Part shown: in pieces, positions 16,219 to 24,374 of the stretch
Layout: every line of letters starts with the position of its first letter
How positions within the stretch are numbered: the first letter of the stretch is position 1
Source of the DNA: an uncultured Collinsella sp.
GTDB taxonomy: Bacteria; Actinomycetota; Coriobacteriia; Coriobacteriales; Coriobacteriaceae
Length of the DNA: 35,441 bases
Assembly: GCA_900541475.1 (NCBI GenBank)
Contig: UQJV01000019.1
Location: 1-35,441 of the forward strand
Direction: 5' to 3'
The notes under the pieces: generated by a model
Seen by the model: only the letters and a program-made list of their open reading frames with translations
Databases searched by the model: none
What the model was told of the DNA's origin: nothing
Made by a program: the position numbers and the translations under genes

Positions 16219-17031
16219 CTATTCGGTGAGCTCGGGGCCCTCGCCAGGCACGTATGCCTCGGCGCCCTCGACGCGGTTGATTTGAATGGTTCCAAAGATC
16301 TCGTCCTGGCTCAGCGTGAGCGAGCCACGCTTGGCGAGCTCCAGCATGGCCAAAAAGGTGACGACGAGTTGCTCGGTCGTGGCGTCGCCGTCCAACAGCT
16401 CGCGGAAGGTGCAGGTCTGGTGCGCCATGGTAAAGCGGTCGACTGAGGCCACGGTCAGGTCGAGCGGCACGCGATGCGGTGCCACGTGCTCGGCCTCCAG
16501 CAAGAAGGTCTGTCGCTTGCCGTCCAGGTCGGCACAGATGACGGCCAGACCGCGCAGGGTGATGCCGGCCAGGTAGTCGGGCATGAGCCCCAGGAACTCG
16601 GGGTCGGGGCCGGCCACACGCGGATGCATGCGGCTTTCGGCCTGCATGCGGGCACCGAGGGCCGCAGCCGCGCCCTTAAACTGCTTGTAAGCGATCAGGC
16701 GCTGAATCAGGACCTCGCGCAGGGCATCGCCGTCGAGCGCGCTGAGTTCCTCGAGGTCTTCGTCGAACTCGTCATCGTCGTCATCTACTTTGCGCGGGGC
16801 CTCCTGCGGCACCAGCGAGGCAGCCTTGATGTCCAAAAGGGTTGCCGCGACTAGCAAAAAGTCGCTCGCCACGTCCAGGTCCAGCGCCTCGATGCGTTCG
16901 GCCTCGGCAAGGTACTGCTCGGCCACCTCGCTGATGGAGATAGCGCCGATATCTACTTTTTGGCGGGTTACCAGCTGCAGCAGCAGGTCGAACGGTCCGC
17001 TGTAGACCTGCGTCGACACGCGATACGACAT
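16219..17031 (-). CDS. scpA: segregation and condensation protein A
   Basis: A 270-residue kleisin bridging the SMC heads. The N-terminal domain has YSGPFDLLLQLVTRQKVDI and ISEVAEQYL, followed by DFLLVAATLLDIKAASLVP. An acidic linker (about 85-97, rich in Asp and Glu) leads to the C-terminal winged helix (VVTFLAMLELAKRGSLTLSQ). A strong AAAGGAGG precedes ATG 17031. The 84-base gap upstream holds a small hairpin (17082-17088 with 17094-17100), so a promoter may lie there. Confidence 0.95.
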   Translation of the reverse strand: MSYRVSTQVYSGPFDLLLQLVTRQKVDIGAISISEVAEQYLAEAERIEALDLDVASDFLLVAATLLDIKAASLVPQEAPRKVDDDDDEFDEDLEELSALDGDALREVLIQRLIAYKQFKGAAAALGARMQAESRMHPRVAGPDPEFLGLMPDYLAGITLRGLAVICADLDGKRQTFLLEAEHVAPHRVPLDLTVASVDRFTMAHQTCTFRELLDGDATTEQLVVTFLAMLELAKRGSLTLSQDEIFGTIQINRVEGAEAYVPGEGPELTE

Positions 17032-17115
17032 CTTCGACCTCCTTTGACGGCGCCTTCGCGGCGCGGTTTGGGTGCATATTACGACCGTTTTGCACGGTCG
17101 ACCTGTAAGTTTACC

Positions 17116-17799
17116 TTAGATGCCGGCGATTGCGAAGTTGAGCAGCTGCTCAGCAAGCGGATACACGGTAACGTCGAAATAGCGGCCGATCACATCGATG
17201 CCGGTCCACATGGGCAGTAGATACAGCACAATGATGAGGATGGGCATAGCGTATTGCTGCAGACGGTAATAATTGTTGAGCGCCTTGCCTTTGAGGAACG
17301 GCACGATGATCGACGAGCCATCGAGCGGCGGGATCGGGACGAGGTTAAAGAACGCGAGCGACAGGTTGACTACGATAAACGTGGCGCCGAAGTTCATGAT
17401 CTGTGACGCCAGGGCAAAGGACATGTTGGTATAGAGGCTGCCATATGCCGCGTGCATGAGGGCGGCAGCGAGGCACGCGAGCGAGATGTTCGATGCGGGG
17501 CCGGCTACGCTCACCAGGACCTCGTCGCGCTTGGGGTGCTTGAGGTTGTTGAGGTAGACGGGCACGGGTTTGGCGAAGGCGAACACTGGGCCGCCGGCCG
17601 CGAGCATGAGCAGCGGCAGGATGATGGTGCCAAACGGGTCGATATGGTTAAGCGGGTTGAGCGACACGCGGCCGCGCGAACGGGCCGTCTTGTCGCCGAG
17701 CGCCCAGGCCGCGGCGGCGTGTGCGCTCTCGTGGATCACGATGCCCACGATGACGGCGACGGCGCTGGCGAGAAGGCTCATGATGTAGCTGCTGGACAT
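17116..17799 (-). CDS. site-2 protease family membrane metalloprotease (M50B)
   Basis: A 227-residue polytopic protein. The zinc motif is HESAH (23-27) at the end of the first membrane helix, and the second metal ligand lies in FNLVPIPPLDGSS (D160). GPASN (100-104) is also typical. The protein is short and lacks a PDZ domain, so it belongs to the minimal group of intramembrane proteases whose substrates are mostly unknown. An AGGGGAG site precedes ATG; it follows the small membrane gene by nine bases. Confidence 0.92.
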   Translation of the reverse strand: MSSSYIMSLLASAVAVIVGIVIHESAHAAAAWALGDKTARSRGRVSLNPLNHIDPFGTIILPLLMLAAGGPVFAFAKPVPVYLNNLKHPKRDEVLVSVAGPASNISLACLAAALMHAAYGSLYTNMSFALASQIMNFGATFIVVNLSLAFFNLVPIPPLDGSSIIVPFLKGKALNNYYRLQQYAMPILIIVLYLLPMWTGIDVIGRYFDVTVYPLAEQLLNFAIAGI

Positions 17800-17808
17800 G
17801 GCGCTCCC

Positions 17809-18105
17809 CTAGCGGACGCGGCGCGAGGCGCGCGTGAGCAGGTAGTCAATTGCAAACAGGATCACAGCGACGATAGCGTAATCTAAGCGGAACACGCCGC
17901 CAAACGGTGAGGTGATGACGCCGTAGCCGGCGATGGCGCTCGGCAGCGCGCGCGAAAGCTCAACGACAAAGCCCACGATCTGCAGCTTGGCGGTGAGGCC
18001 GCTAAAGCACAGCAGCACGGTCATCGTGCTCATAAAGATGCCGCAGATGCGACAGGCGATGGCGATGATGCTCATCGCCACGGCAGCGGCCTTACGAGAG
18101 TTCAC
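17809..18105 (-). CDS. small membrane protein, possibly YggT-like
   Basis: A 98-residue protein with GTG start 18105, preceded by GAGGAG, overlapping the ABC-F stop by 14 bases. Two long hydrophobic helices (about 7-42 and 75-90) flank a loop with YGVITSPFGGVFRLDY, whose layout recalls the YggT family. It ends with a basic RASRRVR tail. The family assignment is weak; the gene itself is well supported by coupling and ribosome site. Confidence 0.7.
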   Translation of the reverse strand: MNSRKAAAVAMSIIAIACRICGIFMSTMTVLLCFSGLTAKLQIVGFVVELSRALPSAIAGYGVITSPFGGVFRLDYAIVAVILFAIDYLLTRASRRVR

Positions 18106-20125
18106 GCGCGGTCTCCTCTTCGATCAGTGTGGAAAGCTCCAACCATTCGTCCTCGAGCTTGGGCAGCTCTTGCTTAAGGCCGTTATATTCCCCCAGCGCG
18201 GCGTTGAACTTATCCTGATCGGCATAAAGCTCTTCGCTTGCCATCAATTCCATAAGCTCGTCATAGCGAGCACGCTTTTTGTCCAGCTCTGCCTCGATCT
18301 TCTTGAGCTGGTTGCGCACGCCCTTGAGTTTTTTGTTGAGCGCAGCGCGGGCCTGGGCCTCGGCACGCTTCTGCTCCTTGGTCTTTTTACCCTCGGCAGG
18401 CTTGGGGGTGGCGGCGGGCGCATCGGCCTGGGCGGCGGTTGCCTTGGCGGGCTTGGCCGCGGTCGGCGCACTCTCCCCTGCCGCTTCGGCGGCGGCGCGG
18501 GCTGCGAGGTCCTCGCGCTTGTAGAGGTAGTAGTCGTAGTCGCCGTCATAGACCGTGACCTTGCCATCGCGGATGTCGATCACGCGGTTGGCCACGGCGC
18601 GCACCAGGTGCTCGTCGTGGCTGATCAGCACGATGGTGCCGGGGAAGTTTTGCAGGGCGTTCTCGAGCATGTCCACCGAATCGATGTCCAGGTGGTTGGT
18701 TGGCTCGTCCAGGCACAGGAGCGCCTCGGGGGCCACGAGCATCTTGGCAAGGGCCAGACGTGCCTTTTCGCCGCCGGAGAGGACGCGGACCTGCTTTTCG
18801 ATTGCGTCGTTGTCGCTAAACAGGAAGGCACCCAGCAGGCTGCGCTGCTGCGGCACGGTCCACTTGGGCGTAACGGTGTCGATCTCTTGCAGGACGGTAT
18901 TGGACTCGGTCATACCCTCGAGTGCGTGCTGGGCGTAGTAGGCGACGCCGACGTTGGTGCCTAGGTCGCGGGTGCCGGTGGTGGGCGGCTCCAGGCCGGC
19001 GAGGATCTTCATGAGCGTGGACTTGCCGGCGCCGTTGGGGCCGACGAGCGCCACGTGCTCGCCGCGGTAGAGCTTGAGGTCGATGTCGCTGTAGATATGC
19101 TTGTTGCCGTAGGACTTGGAGACGCCCTCGAGCCCCACGACCATGTCGCCGGAGCGCGGTGGGTCGGGGAACTTAAAGTCGATGTGCTTGTGGCCCTCGG
19201 GCAGGATGACAAGCTCCTTTTTGATCTGCTCGATCTTGCGGATTCGCTCCTGAGCCTGGGCAGCCTTGGTGGGCTTGTAGCGGAACTTGTCGACGAAGAC
19301 CTGCATGTGGGCGATGTCGCGCTCCTGGGCGGCACGCTTGGCGCGCATCTGCTCCAGGTTGTCTTCGCGCTGCTTGAGGTAGCTGTTGTAGTTGCCGGTG
19401 TAGGTGGTCACGCGACGGTTTTCGAGTGCGGCGACGTGGTCGACGCAGGCGTCCATGAAGGCGCGGTCGTGGCTGACGATGAGGACGGCGCCGTCGTAGT
19501 TGGCGATAAAGCCGCGCAGCCACTGGACGCTCTCGAGGTCCAGGTGGTTGGTGGGCTCGTCTAGAAGCAGCAGGTCGGGGTGGCGCAGGAAGAGCTTTGC
19601 CAGCGCGATACGCATCTGCCAGCCGCCCGAGAACTCGGAGCACGGGCGCTCAAAGTCGGTGACCTTAAAGCCCAGGCCGGACAGGATTTTGCGGGCGTTG
19701 CTCTCGAGCTCGTAGCCGCCCAGGTGCTCAAAGCGGTCCTGGACCTGGCCGTACTCGTTAAGGAGTGCGTCGACGTCCTTGCCCTGCTCGGAGAGCTCGG
19801 TGATTTGGGCCTGCAGCTCGTTAGCGCGCTCGCCCATGCGGCGGATTTCCTTGGCGGCGGCCATGACCTCGGCAAGGATGGTGGTGTCCTTGTGCTCCAG
19901 ATTAGTTTCCTGCTCTAGGTAGCCCACCTGGCAGTCCTTGGCGTACTGGACCTGGCCGGCGTCGGGGCTGTCGATGCCCATGATGATTTTGAGCATGGTG
20001 GTTTTGCCGGCGCCGTTAGGGCCCACGAGCGCGAAGCGCTCGCCGGGGTTGATCTGGAAGGACGCGCCGCTAAAGAGGACGCGCGCGCCGAAGCTTTTTT
20101 CGATCTTGTCGACCAGGAGGATCAT
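18092..20125 (-). CDS. ABC-F family ATPase
   Basis: A 677-residue soluble protein with two ABC domains and no membrane domain. The first domain has GPNGAGKTT (35-43), signature FSGGWQMRIALAK and LLLDEPTNHLD. A charged linker (about 240-310) is followed by a second domain with GPNGAGKST, LSGGEKARLALAK and LCLDEPTNHLD. An Ala/Pro-rich spacer and a C-terminal coiled coil follow, as in Uup/YdiF-like ABC-F proteins. Such proteins act on the ribosome E site to relieve stalling or protect against antibiotics; which applies here is unknown. It heads the minus-strand core block, 31 bases downstream of the tRNA-Ala terminator. Confidence 0.93.
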   Translation of the reverse strand: MILLVDKIEKSFGARVLFSGASFQINPGERFALVGPNGAGKTTMLKIIMGIDSPDAGQVQYAKDCQVGYLEQETNLEHKDTTILAEVMAAAKEIRRMGERANELQAQITELSEQGKDVDALLNEYGQVQDRFEHLGGYELESNARKILSGLGFKVTDFERPCSEFSGGWQMRIALAKLFLRHPDLLLLDEPTNHLDLESVQWLRGFIANYDGAVLIVSHDRAFMDACVDHVAALENRRVTTYTGNYNSYLKQREDNLEQMRAKRAAQERDIAHMQVFVDKFRYKPTKAAQAQERIRKIEQIKKELVILPEGHKHIDFKFPDPPRSGDMVVGLEGVSKSYGNKHIYSDIDLKLYRGEHVALVGPNGAGKSTLMKILAGLEPPTTGTRDLGTNVGVAYYAQHALEGMTESNTVLQEIDTVTPKWTVPQQRSLLGAFLFSDNDAIEKQVRVLSGGEKARLALAKMLVAPEALLCLDEPTNHLDIDSVDMLENALQNFPGTIVLISHDEHLVRAVANRVIDIRDGKVTVYDGDYDYYLYKREDLAARAAAEAAGESAPTAAKPAKATAAQADAPAATPKPAEGKKTKEQKRAEAQARAALNKKLKGVRNQLKKIEAELDKKRARYDELMELMASEELYADQDKFNAALGEYNGLKQELPKLEDEWLELSTLIEEETARELS

Positions 20126-20156
20126 GGTGCCGCCTTTGACCTTGTGTTCCTATATG

Positions 20157-20185
20157 AAAAAAGGCCCCAACTTGCGTTGGAGCCT
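20157..20185 (-). terminator. terminator of tRNA-Ala
   Basis: On the minus strand a 10-bp stem (20185-20176 with 20171-20162, one G-T pair, loop of four) is followed by a T-run. Confidence 0.85.
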
Positions 20186-20200
20186 CATTCAATGCTCGGG

Positions 20201-20273
20201 TGGAGACGAGGGGGATCGAACCCCTGACCTCTTGACTGCCAGTCAAGCGCTCTCCCAGCTGAGCTACGCCCCC
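20201..20273 (-). tRNA. tRNA-Ala (anticodon GGC)
   Basis: Minus-strand cloverleaf: acceptor GGGGGCG with CGTCTCC (two G-U pairs), a D arm, the anticodon arm CTTGA-CTGGCAG-TCAAG giving GGC, and a T arm with GGTTCGATCCC. CCA is not encoded. The gene marks the left border of the accessory region. Confidence 0.93.
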
Positions 20274-20391
20274 GTGCGAAGAAGTACTATACGGGAACTC
20301 GGACCACGATGCAAGGACAATTTCGGAAAAACTTTCCGGCGGCATCGCGGGCAGCCGACCGAGGGCGCCCGGAAATGAGCAGGGCATCCGT

Positions 20392-21549
20392 CTAACGACC
20401 GATTTCCAGCCAGTTGCACAGTACGTTGGCTCGTAGCTCCATTTCCGTCGTCTTTTGCGCCTTAGTTTTGCACCTATAGCGTAATTCCAAGCGCGAGCAA
20501 AGACTTCTCACGATCGCATCAAGCTGCTCGGCATCGTTAAGCATGTCATGCGTAACCAGGAAGACGTCATACCCCATACTTTGCAGCGCTGTCATGCGTT
20601 TGGCATCGTGGTCCAGCACGGCGCCTGATCCGTGGATGACCTCCCCCTGAATCTCCGCGATGCCTGCTTTCATTATGGTTGGATTTACGATCACTATATC
20701 CCCGTAGCAGACTCTTTGCCCTGCAATGCTCTGCGCCGATGCGGTAAGCGGCGTAAGGTCGTTAACGTAAACGCTTCGAAAGCCGGCACCGCCGCGAGAG
20801 CGAGGAAGCGATAGCAATAAAATTCCTGCAACTTCAAGCGGAGAAGCTGCTATACCTGTCACCAGCTGTGCGGCGTTGTAAAACTTTGTACCCCACTTTC
20901 GTGTTTTCATCTTACTGGCGTACTCATGAAGCTCGTGTAATCCGATGAGCGGTTTCCTCATCCAGAGCGACGTGCCCTTTAGCCTTGTGACCTCCTTCGT
21001 TTTCTTTTGTCCGTTGGGCTCCTTCGTATTTACCTGTTCTTTGACTTTTATGCGCGCATAAACGCGTTTCCATTGTGGTTCGTCTTGGCTTTCATCGAGG
21101 TCAAAGAGGGATTCGGTGGTTGCATTCTCGGCAGCCTCATTGGCTTTGTCTAGTTCCGCTTCTGCTGTTACCGTGGGCTCAAAGACTGAGAACCATCCGC
21201 AGAATTCGTACATGCCAAGGACAAGATCAGTTGGAGATACAAAGCGCGCCATGGTAAATAGCGTCGCAAGTGGATTGGTAACCCTAAAGCTCATCGCGGT
21301 TTCCAGCGTGCTATCTACCTCCGAAGCATCATCACAGTGGATTGTTGTCCGTAATCCCGAATGGTAATTAACGCCACCGGGCACTGTTGTGGTAATAATC
21401 GGGGTCTTGAGGATGTCGACTACAAAGGGTGATTGGGATAGGGCCCGCCAGCCGTCTTCGGAGTTGGGCAGGTGCGGGTAGAGGTCGCGCACCTGCGGCG
21501 GGCAGCGCCAGTAGCGGAACGCGGTGTTTGCACAAATGATTTCGTCCAT
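20392..21549 (-). CDS. PD-(D/E)XK (DUF559/Vsr-like) domain protein
   Basis: A 385-residue protein with GGGGAGG before ATG 21549. The C-terminal third reads AEIQGEVIHGSG, then LDHDAKRMTALQSMGYDVF and VTHDML. This matches the E-x-Q/D-G-x-x-H ... D-x-x-R ... GY-x-V pattern of DUF559/Vsr-like nuclease folds. The N-terminus (MDEIICANTAFRYWRCPP) resembles proteins repeated many times in Coriobacteriia genomes. The central part has an acidic spacer (about 138-157). Catalysis is not proven, since such folds also occur in AbiEi-like regulators. It stands alone between two tRNA genes. Confidence 0.6.
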   Translation of the reverse strand: MDEIICANTAFRYWRCPPQVRDLYPHLPNSEDGWRALSQSPFVVDILKTPIITTTVPGGVNYHSGLRTTIHCDDASEVDSTLETAMSFRVTNPLATLFTMARFVSPTDLVLGMYEFCGWFSVFEPTVTAEAELDKANEAAENATTESLFDLDESQDEPQWKRVYARIKVKEQVNTKEPNGQKKTKEVTRLKGTSLWMRKPLIGLHELHEYASKMKTRKWGTKFYNAAQLVTGIAASPLEVAGILLLSLPRSRGGAGFRSVYVNDLTPLTASAQSIAGQRVCYGDIVIVNPTIMKAGIAEIQGEVIHGSGAVLDHDAKRMTALQSMGYDVFLVTHDMLNDAEQLDAIVRSLCSRLELRYRCKTKAQKTTEMELRANVLCNWLEIGR

Positions 21550-21880
21550 ATGGGCCTCCCCTAGCTTTGGCTGCGTGCCGTTATGTTTGCAGGTAGACCG
21601 ATTATCAATGGCGGCATCATGCCGGCAAGTACCGGAAGCTGACCAAATGCCGACAAATAGCTTGACGCATTTCGCCTAAAGATCGCCGCGTGGCACAAAT
21701 CTGCTGGCAGGCGTTCTGGGGTCGTGGTCCCTATCTCCACATTTGTGCGTGAATCCCATGGCAAATTCAATGAAAGATCGCATGAGCTTTATGCAAAACG
21801 CGCGATGACGTCAGCACATGAGAGATCAGCTAGAAACGCGTTTAAATTTTTCGATTCGATTTTGGTGTCACCCTTGGTGT
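21550..21880. other. intergenic region upstream of the DUF559-like gene
   Basis: No protein-like frame with a ribosome site is visible on either strand. It presumably carries the promoter for the minus-strand gene ending at 20392, but no confident -10/-35 pair was found. Confidence 0.4.
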
Positions 21881-21881
21881 C

Positions 21882-21918
21882 AAAAAGAAAAAGGCCAGAG
21901 GATTAACACCTCTGACCT
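21882..21918 (-). terminator. terminator of tRNA-Val
   Basis: On the minus strand a 10-bp stem (21918-21909 with 21901-21892, one mismatch or wobble) is followed by TTTTTCTTTTTG. Confidence 0.85.
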
Positions 21919-21928
21919 GTGCTTTAGA

Positions 21929-22003
21929 TGGTGGGCGATACAAGATTCGAACTTGTGACCCCATCCGTGTGAAGGATATGCTCTACCCCTGAGCCAATCG
22001 CCC
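21929..22003 (-). tRNA. tRNA-Val (anticodon CAC)
   Basis: Minus-strand cloverleaf: acceptor GGGCGAT with ATCGCCC, a D arm, the anticodon arm ATCC-TTCACAC-GGAT giving CAC, and a T arm with AGTTCGAATCT. CCA is encoded at 21929-21931. Confidence 0.95.
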
Positions 22004-22141
22004 GTCGCCTTTCGGCAAAAGAGATACTAACATAGCCACGCGCGGTTTACCAAGAACTTTTTGCCCTCGATTTTAAATTCGTGGGAGCAAACCGCGCAAC
22101 CGCAATCAGGGTACGCGACAAACCACCAGTTCAACAGCCCT

Positions 22142-22930
22142 TTATCGCTTGATCCACGAAGTCTCAGGACGGCAGATAAGTCGCGCGTTGTTGTAAGCCA
22201 TGTCGAGCGTGAGACAGGTACGCGCTGCGTAGAAACCGTCCTCGCGCTGGATGGTCAGCGCCAGCTCGGGCTTGTCGCCGGTCAGGCACAGCGGCAAGAG
22301 CAGCTGGATCCGGCCGCCGTAGAACTGCGGCACAGCGAGCGTGTAGTTTGCGGCGGCGCGGCGGGCGGCCTCGACGACGGCGCCCTCAAAAGCGCGGCGC
22401 AGCAGCAGCGAGTTGTCCTCCCCCATCAGGCTGGCAGGAATACGCGTAAGGTTCTCCTCGTCGCCCAGAATGTGGTCGATGTTGGAACGGATGGGCAGGC
22501 GGTAGTCAAAGACCAGCTCGGAGGGGTCCTCGGCAAAGCGCACGCGGCACGGCAGGTATTCAAACGAGACCAGCATGGGATCGCTTTCCTTAAAGAAACC
22601 CTTCAAAAACCAGCGCTGGCGCGCATCGGGCTTGGTGTTGGGCTCAAACAGACCGTAGATGGTCTCGTAGCGGCGCGTGTACAGGCCGGTGTTGAATAGG
22701 CAGCGGTCGTCGTCGAACACCAGCGGCAAGTTGGACGGGGCGGTCTGGTCCACGTCGCGCTCGGTCAGGAACACCGCGCGGCTAAACGAAAACGACAGGT
22801 AGTTTTTGAGGATGCGGTTGCCGGGACCCCAGTCCTCGGGGTCGGCGAGATCGACCAGACGGTCGTAGCAGGGCTCGGGGCAAAACGCAAAGTCGTAGAC
22901 ATTGCTGCACAGGGTGCTAGGGAGTTCCAT
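22142..22930 (-). CDS. DUF3825 domain protein
   Basis: A 262-residue protein. The segment EDWGPGNRILKNYLSFSFSRA and the later GLYTRRYETIYGLFEPN, WFLKGFF and NYTLAVPQFYGGRIQLLLPL fit the DUF3825 family, predicted to be linked to RNA-binding or OST-HTH proteins. Here no OST-HTH domain is attached. The start is taken as ATG 22930; TTG 22945 is possible, and neither has a strong ribosome site. It is 45 bases downstream of the Doc-type gene on the same strand, so it may belong to the same conflict operon. The function is unknown. Confidence 0.65.
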   Translation of the reverse strand: MELPSTLCSNVYDFAFCPEPCYDRLVDLADPEDWGPGNRILKNYLSFSFSRAVFLTERDVDQTAPSNLPLVFDDDRCLFNTGLYTRRYETIYGLFEPNTKPDARQRWFLKGFFKESDPMLVSFEYLPCRVRFAEDPSELVFDYRLPIRSNIDHILGDEENLTRIPASLMGEDNSLLLRRAFEGAVVEAARRAAANYTLAVPQFYGGRIQLLLPLCLTGDKPELALTIQREDGFYAARTCLTLDMAYNNARLICRPETSWIKR

Positions 22931-22975
22931 GTGGCGTCCAATCAATTCATTAACCGGCGTGCGGATGCTTAGATT

Positions 22976-23491
22976 CTATACGAGCGACAGATCGCCCGTG
23001 CCCGCAACGAATCCGCAGCGCAGCTCTTCGGCTAGCTCGCTGTTCGTGCGGCGACTGGAAACGAGGTCCTGGATCCAGGCGTAGTACTGGTTGTCCTTTG
23101 GTTCGGGGCTGTCAGACAGCACGACCGGAGTGCCTGCGAACCTTAAGACGGACAACGCAAAGACAAGGCTGGTTCGTTTGTTACCGTCTTCAAAGATGTG
23201 GTCCTTGACCATGTGCTCGGCCACGTAGGTGACCTGGTCAAAGATGTCTGTGAAGCGATCGGCCGGCGATTGACCGAATATCGTACAGAATGCACCCGCA
23301 AGCACGGACTCGACGCGTCCAAGCTCAAGCGCGGCCCGGTCGCCTGTGGCGTCGGTTGTATAGCAGCGCCCGACCGTCATCAACGTGCTGTGCAGGCGCA
23401 TCACGGCCGCGGCCATATCTTCGAGCGAACCGGCATCATCGAGCACGAGCGGCGCGAACGGATGCGCTCCCGGCTTCGTGTCCGCCATCAT
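22976..23491 (-). CDS. Doc/Fic-type toxin
   Basis: A 171-residue all-helical protein. The motif HIFEDGNKRTS (98-108) is the Doc version (HxFxDxNKR) of the Fic loop. Doc proteins phosphorylate EF-Tu, whereas true Fic proteins (HPFxDGNGR) transfer AMP. ATG 23491 has GGAG at six bases and overlaps the stop of a 61-codon gene by ATGA, the normal layout of an antitoxin-toxin pair. A longer open frame upstream is out of register with that small gene and is not used. Confidence 0.8.
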   Translation of the reverse strand: MMADTKPGAHPFAPLVLDDAGSLEDMAAAVMRLHSTLMTVGRCYTTDATGDRAALELGRVESVLAGAFCTIFGQSPADRFTDIFDQVTYVAEHMVKDHIFEDGNKRTSLVFALSVLRFAGTPVVLSDSPEPKDNQYYAWIQDLVSSRRTNSELAEELRCGFVAGTGDLSLV

Positions 23492-23673
23492 GAGTTCTCC
23501 AAGAGCCTGAGCGCGTTGGGCATGTTCGAAATGGTCAGCCGAATAGCTTCGTCGATTGACGTGGTGCCGCCGAGCAAAATCGGTGATGCTGTATTTGCCA
23601 CGTGCGAAGTTGAATGATCTTCTTGAGCAACGCAATCAGCGCCGTCATCTTGTTGAACATGGCTCCAAGGCAT
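23488..23673 (-). CDS. 61-aa putative antitoxin coupled to the Doc-type gene
   Basis: The gene starts at ATG 23673 with GAGGAG at a good distance and ends in an ATGA overlap with the toxin start. The C-terminal half (TTSIDEAIRLTISNMPNALRLLENS region) could form the helix that docks into the toxin. No Phd motif is clear. Its first 11 codons (MPWSHVQQDDG) match the start of the nucleotidyltransferase gene at 25222-25827 (MLWSYVQLDDG), also at DNA level: 31 of the first 37 bases agree. The gene may therefore be a recombined or eroded derivative. Function is inferred from position. Confidence 0.5.
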   Translation of the reverse strand: MPWSHVQQDDGADCVAQEDHSTSHVANTASPILLGGTTSIDEAIRLTISNMPNALRLLENS

Positions 23674-23684
23674 GTCTGACTCCT

Positions 23685-24374
23685 CTATAGCTTTACAGAC
23701 GAAATAGCCTGCGAGTCGTACTCCAGAGCAATCGGTTGCCAGACGAGGTCTTCGATGGTGCAGTTTAGGGTGTCTGCAAGCGCCAATGCCGAGGAAACCG
23801 AGGCGCGGCGTAGGTCGAGCTGGTTCTGCTCGTAGAGTTGTATGGCGCGAAGCTTAACCCCCGATTGGGCGGCGAGCTGTTTTTGCGTTAGTCCGGCAGC
23901 CTTTCGTGCCGCCTTGAGGCCCTTTTTGTCCGCTTGGGCGTTGTTCCATTTTTCGATGACAATCTGGGCGAATTTATCTTCGGAGGCCTCGTGGAGCGGA
24001 TGGTACGAGCCGATGATCCAATCGAGCGGAGCGACTTCGAGTAGCTTATTAAAGCCCAAGCTGCTCATCCATTGCGTATAGGCCATAACCCACCCCGCCC
24101 AATACTGAGGCGAACGGTCGAACGGATAGGTCTCCCTACATCTGACGGGGGTCAGTCCCGCATGGGCGATAATATCGCGCGCGAGCTCGTCGCCCGCCAT
24201 GCCGCAGACGACGCGAGGCATACCGCGCTCAAACTGTTTCATCTCAAGAGCGTTCGACATGATCGCCGTCAACTCGGCTGGAGTCAGCCCTTGGTCACAG
24301 AGAGCAAAATCGACCGCCTCGCCCAGCGTTCTCATTGCATCCTCGAGATACATCTCACTGTAGGCGTAGGTCAT
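23685..24374 (-). CDS. XRE-family regulator / antitoxin with N-terminal extension
   Basis: A 229-residue protein. Residues 152-210 form an HTH_3 domain (GLKAARKAAGLTQKQLAAQ, then VKLRAIQLYEQ). The first 145 residues form a separate domain with FALCDQGLTPAEL, IIAHAGLTP, and SPQYWAGWVMAYTQW, as seen in antitoxins paired with DUF3990 proteins. It overlaps the DUF3990 stop by 20 bases. It most likely neutralises the DUF3990 protein and represses the operon by binding the palindromes at 25037-25087. That role is inferred from gene order and the operator. Confidence 0.75.
   Translation of the reverse strand: MTYAYSEMYLEDAMRTLGEAVDFALCDQGLTPAELTAIMSNALEMKQFERGMPRVVCGMAGDELARDIIAHAGLTPVRCRETYPFDRSPQYWAGWVMAYTQWMSSLGFNKLLEVAPLDWIIGSYHPLHEASEDKFAQIVIEKWNNAQADKKGLKAARKAAGLTQKQLAAQSGVKLRAIQLYEQNQLDLRRASVSSALALADTLNCTIEDLVWQPIALEYDSQAISSVKL

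Noticed and set aside
17933..18964. 343-codon plus-strand open frame with Gly/Leu repeats
   Set aside because: Antisense to the Ala-rich linker and second ABC domain of the ABC-F gene.
20070..20387. 105-codon minus-strand frame with GVAQLGERLTGSQEVRGSIP
   Set aside because: A false protein translated through tRNA-Ala.
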